NCBI GenBank assembly: GCA_020055645.1
Contig: JAECZT010000011.1
Span: forward strand, 248,001 to 312,000
Reading direction: 5' to 3'
Origin: Tomocerus qinae
Lineage: Eukaryota > Arthropoda > Collembola > Entomobryomorpha > Tomoceridae
Length of the DNA: 64,000 nucleotides
The notes below the pieces were generated by a model that saw only the letters and a list, made by a program, of their open reading frames with translations, was not told where the DNA came from and made no database searches. The position numbers and the translations under genes are program-made. This document shows positions 62,731-64,000 of the stretch, in pieces; positions within the stretch are counted from its first letter, which is position 1; the number at the start of each line of letters is the position of its first letter.

Positions 62731-63486
62731 GAACGAACCGAAAAACTATAATGTAGAGGTGAAGAGTTTCATTGTTAACTTGCAGAGCTGGAGAAGAAAG
62801 ATAGAATTTAGTATGATTTTAAATTCATTAAATTGTCCGAATTCATGTAATAATTAAAATAAATCGGTGCTTATTGAACATTATAGAATGATAATACGAA
62901 TTTTAGGTTATGAAAAGTTGTTATCTGTTTAGTGAAAGTATAATGTCAGATCTCGTTAATTGGTGGAAGTTAGGAAGTGCCAAATAATTCGGCACACGTC
63001 ACGATTAGACATCTTTGGATTTGGACACCAAAGCTGGTTACAGTTTTTTGATTTCGCTTTTCATATATTTAGACATTCTTAAGTATAACTGTGAGACAAA
63101 ATATTTTTAATTAGCCAATTGAAATTAAATTGAAATTTAGTATTATTTACAGAATTTTAATGACGAAGACAATAACAAATAAGTAAAGGAATTATGGGAA
63201 CTTCCCAAAGAGTCATAGTAAAGACAGTTAGCATGAAGTTGCTATTATTTTTAGAAAGTAGAATAATGGAATTTAATTATTAGATACGATAAATGTTTTC
63301 GTATTGGTTGGTAGGAGTGGAACAGATAATTTTTTAAATTAATTTTCATTTTCGTTAACAGTGGTTGTGAGAAACCTAAACCCTTGGCATTCGTACAAAG
63401 GTGTACTTAGGAAATCACAATTTGTTCATTCCATGCCAAAAATTACTATTATCTTGGGAGGTCAGAAGGTTATTCCTATCCCTATT
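62731..63486. other. Low-copy AT-rich DNA
   Basis: No gene, RNA or repeat that I can support. Short frames at 63361-63558 and 63401-63595 overlap each other and the repeat at 63487, and show no family likeness. Confidence 0.5.
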
Positions 63487-63700
63487 TGTGCGAGAGGCCT
63501 GTCGCCAGCTGCACTACCTACGAGGAAATATTTTCGCTGTAGGATTTTTATATTATAATGTGCGAGTGACATTTCGTCAACTGCACTACCTATGAAGGAC
63601 TGAACCGTTATAGGATTTTCTATACATTGTGCGAGAAGCATTGCGCTAACTGCACCACCTGTGAGAATTTTTAATTGCTACAGGATTTTTAATATACATA
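63487..63700 (+). repeat. About 70-bp direct repeat, three diverged copies
   Basis: Copies start at TGTGCGAGA/TGTGCGAGT at 63487, 63559 and 63628 (spacings 72 and 69). Shared landmarks in order are TGTGCGAG, CAACTGCACTACCTATGA (with changes), and TATAGGATTTTTATA. The copies are diverged, so the repeat is old. Confidence 0.82.
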
Positions 63701-64000
63701 ATATACAAAATACCACTCTTAATCGCGTACATTTTATCGTGAGAGAAAATCAGACTAAAATATTCTATTATTTCTGATAGGCTAGGCTGTAGATGATAAA
63801 CTTAAACAAAATCTTTAATACGTTCAGGAATAGAACGACTGAAATAATCAGTAGAAATGTGATTAAGGTTTCATTGTTGTAGGAAATTCAATCTACGGAT
63901 TAACTTATTTCATTAATGTGAAAGATTTGTAGTAATTAACGTTATTAGAATTTTATAATAATTATAACTGAAAAATGTTTACATATTATATTAGTAAATG
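63701..64000. other. AT-rich DNA, nothing recognised
   Basis: The last 300 bp hold no ORF, repeat or RNA gene that I can support. Confidence 0.5.

Noticed and set aside
63361-63595. Two overlapping ORFs of about 65 codons
   Set aside because: They overlap in different frames, run into the 70-bp direct repeat and show no domain or splice support.

Overview
This is a eukaryotic, AT-rich, gene-poor block. It is most likely from an insect or another arthropod, inferred from the BEL/Pao retrotransposon, the TTAGG telomere-type repeat, a hAT-type MITE and short introns with GTAAG/TTTNCAG splice sites. The species cannot be named from the sequence. About 90% of the window is tandem-repeat DNA, which is either a subtelomeric or a heterochromatic setting.

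Layout. (1) 1-31466: a 324-bp satellite of roughly 78 monomers in one register and one orientation. It is interrupted by a 599-bp non-autonomous hAT element (1546-2144, 8-bp target duplication) and a 5.68-kb BEL/Pao LTR retrotransposon on the minus strand (20485-26166, 5-bp target duplication). (2) 31467-31566: a 100-N scaffold gap. (3) About 31636-31738: some 20 copies of TTAGG. (4) 31.8-61.1 kb: a nested repeat province. Its outer parts (31.8-33.2, 55.2-59.4 and 60.7-61.1 kb) are degenerate members of a GCTAGCTAAAA repeat superfamily. Inside lie a homogeneous 74-bp satellite (about 33.29-41.34 kb) that appears to be derived from that superfamily, and an unrelated 20-bp satellite of some 560 copies (about 42.0-53.2 kb) with decayed margins. 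(5) 59.5-64 kb: the only low-copy-looking DNA.

Genes. Two small spliced genes that single-frame ORF scanning would miss were found by reading splice sites. One is a four-exon gene at 59558-60308, predicted at 165 aa with an acidic serine tail and not recognised, which sits between GCTAGC repeat blocks. The other is at 61892-62252, a stand-alone RNase H1-type hybrid-binding domain (RNA:DNA-hybrid binding fold) predicted at 85 aa. A 251-bp fold-back MITE ends about 90 bp upstream of the second gene, and a possible Copia-like LTR fragment lies downstream. The many 64-codon ORFs in the satellite are one reading frame copied with each monomer, not genes.

There is no operon-like cooperation here. 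The main biology is repeat turnover: unequal exchange, conversion between monomer types, segmental re-duplication, decay at array edges and recent transposon insertion. The best candidates for something undescribed are the two small spliced genes at the array margin and the nested satellite architecture.
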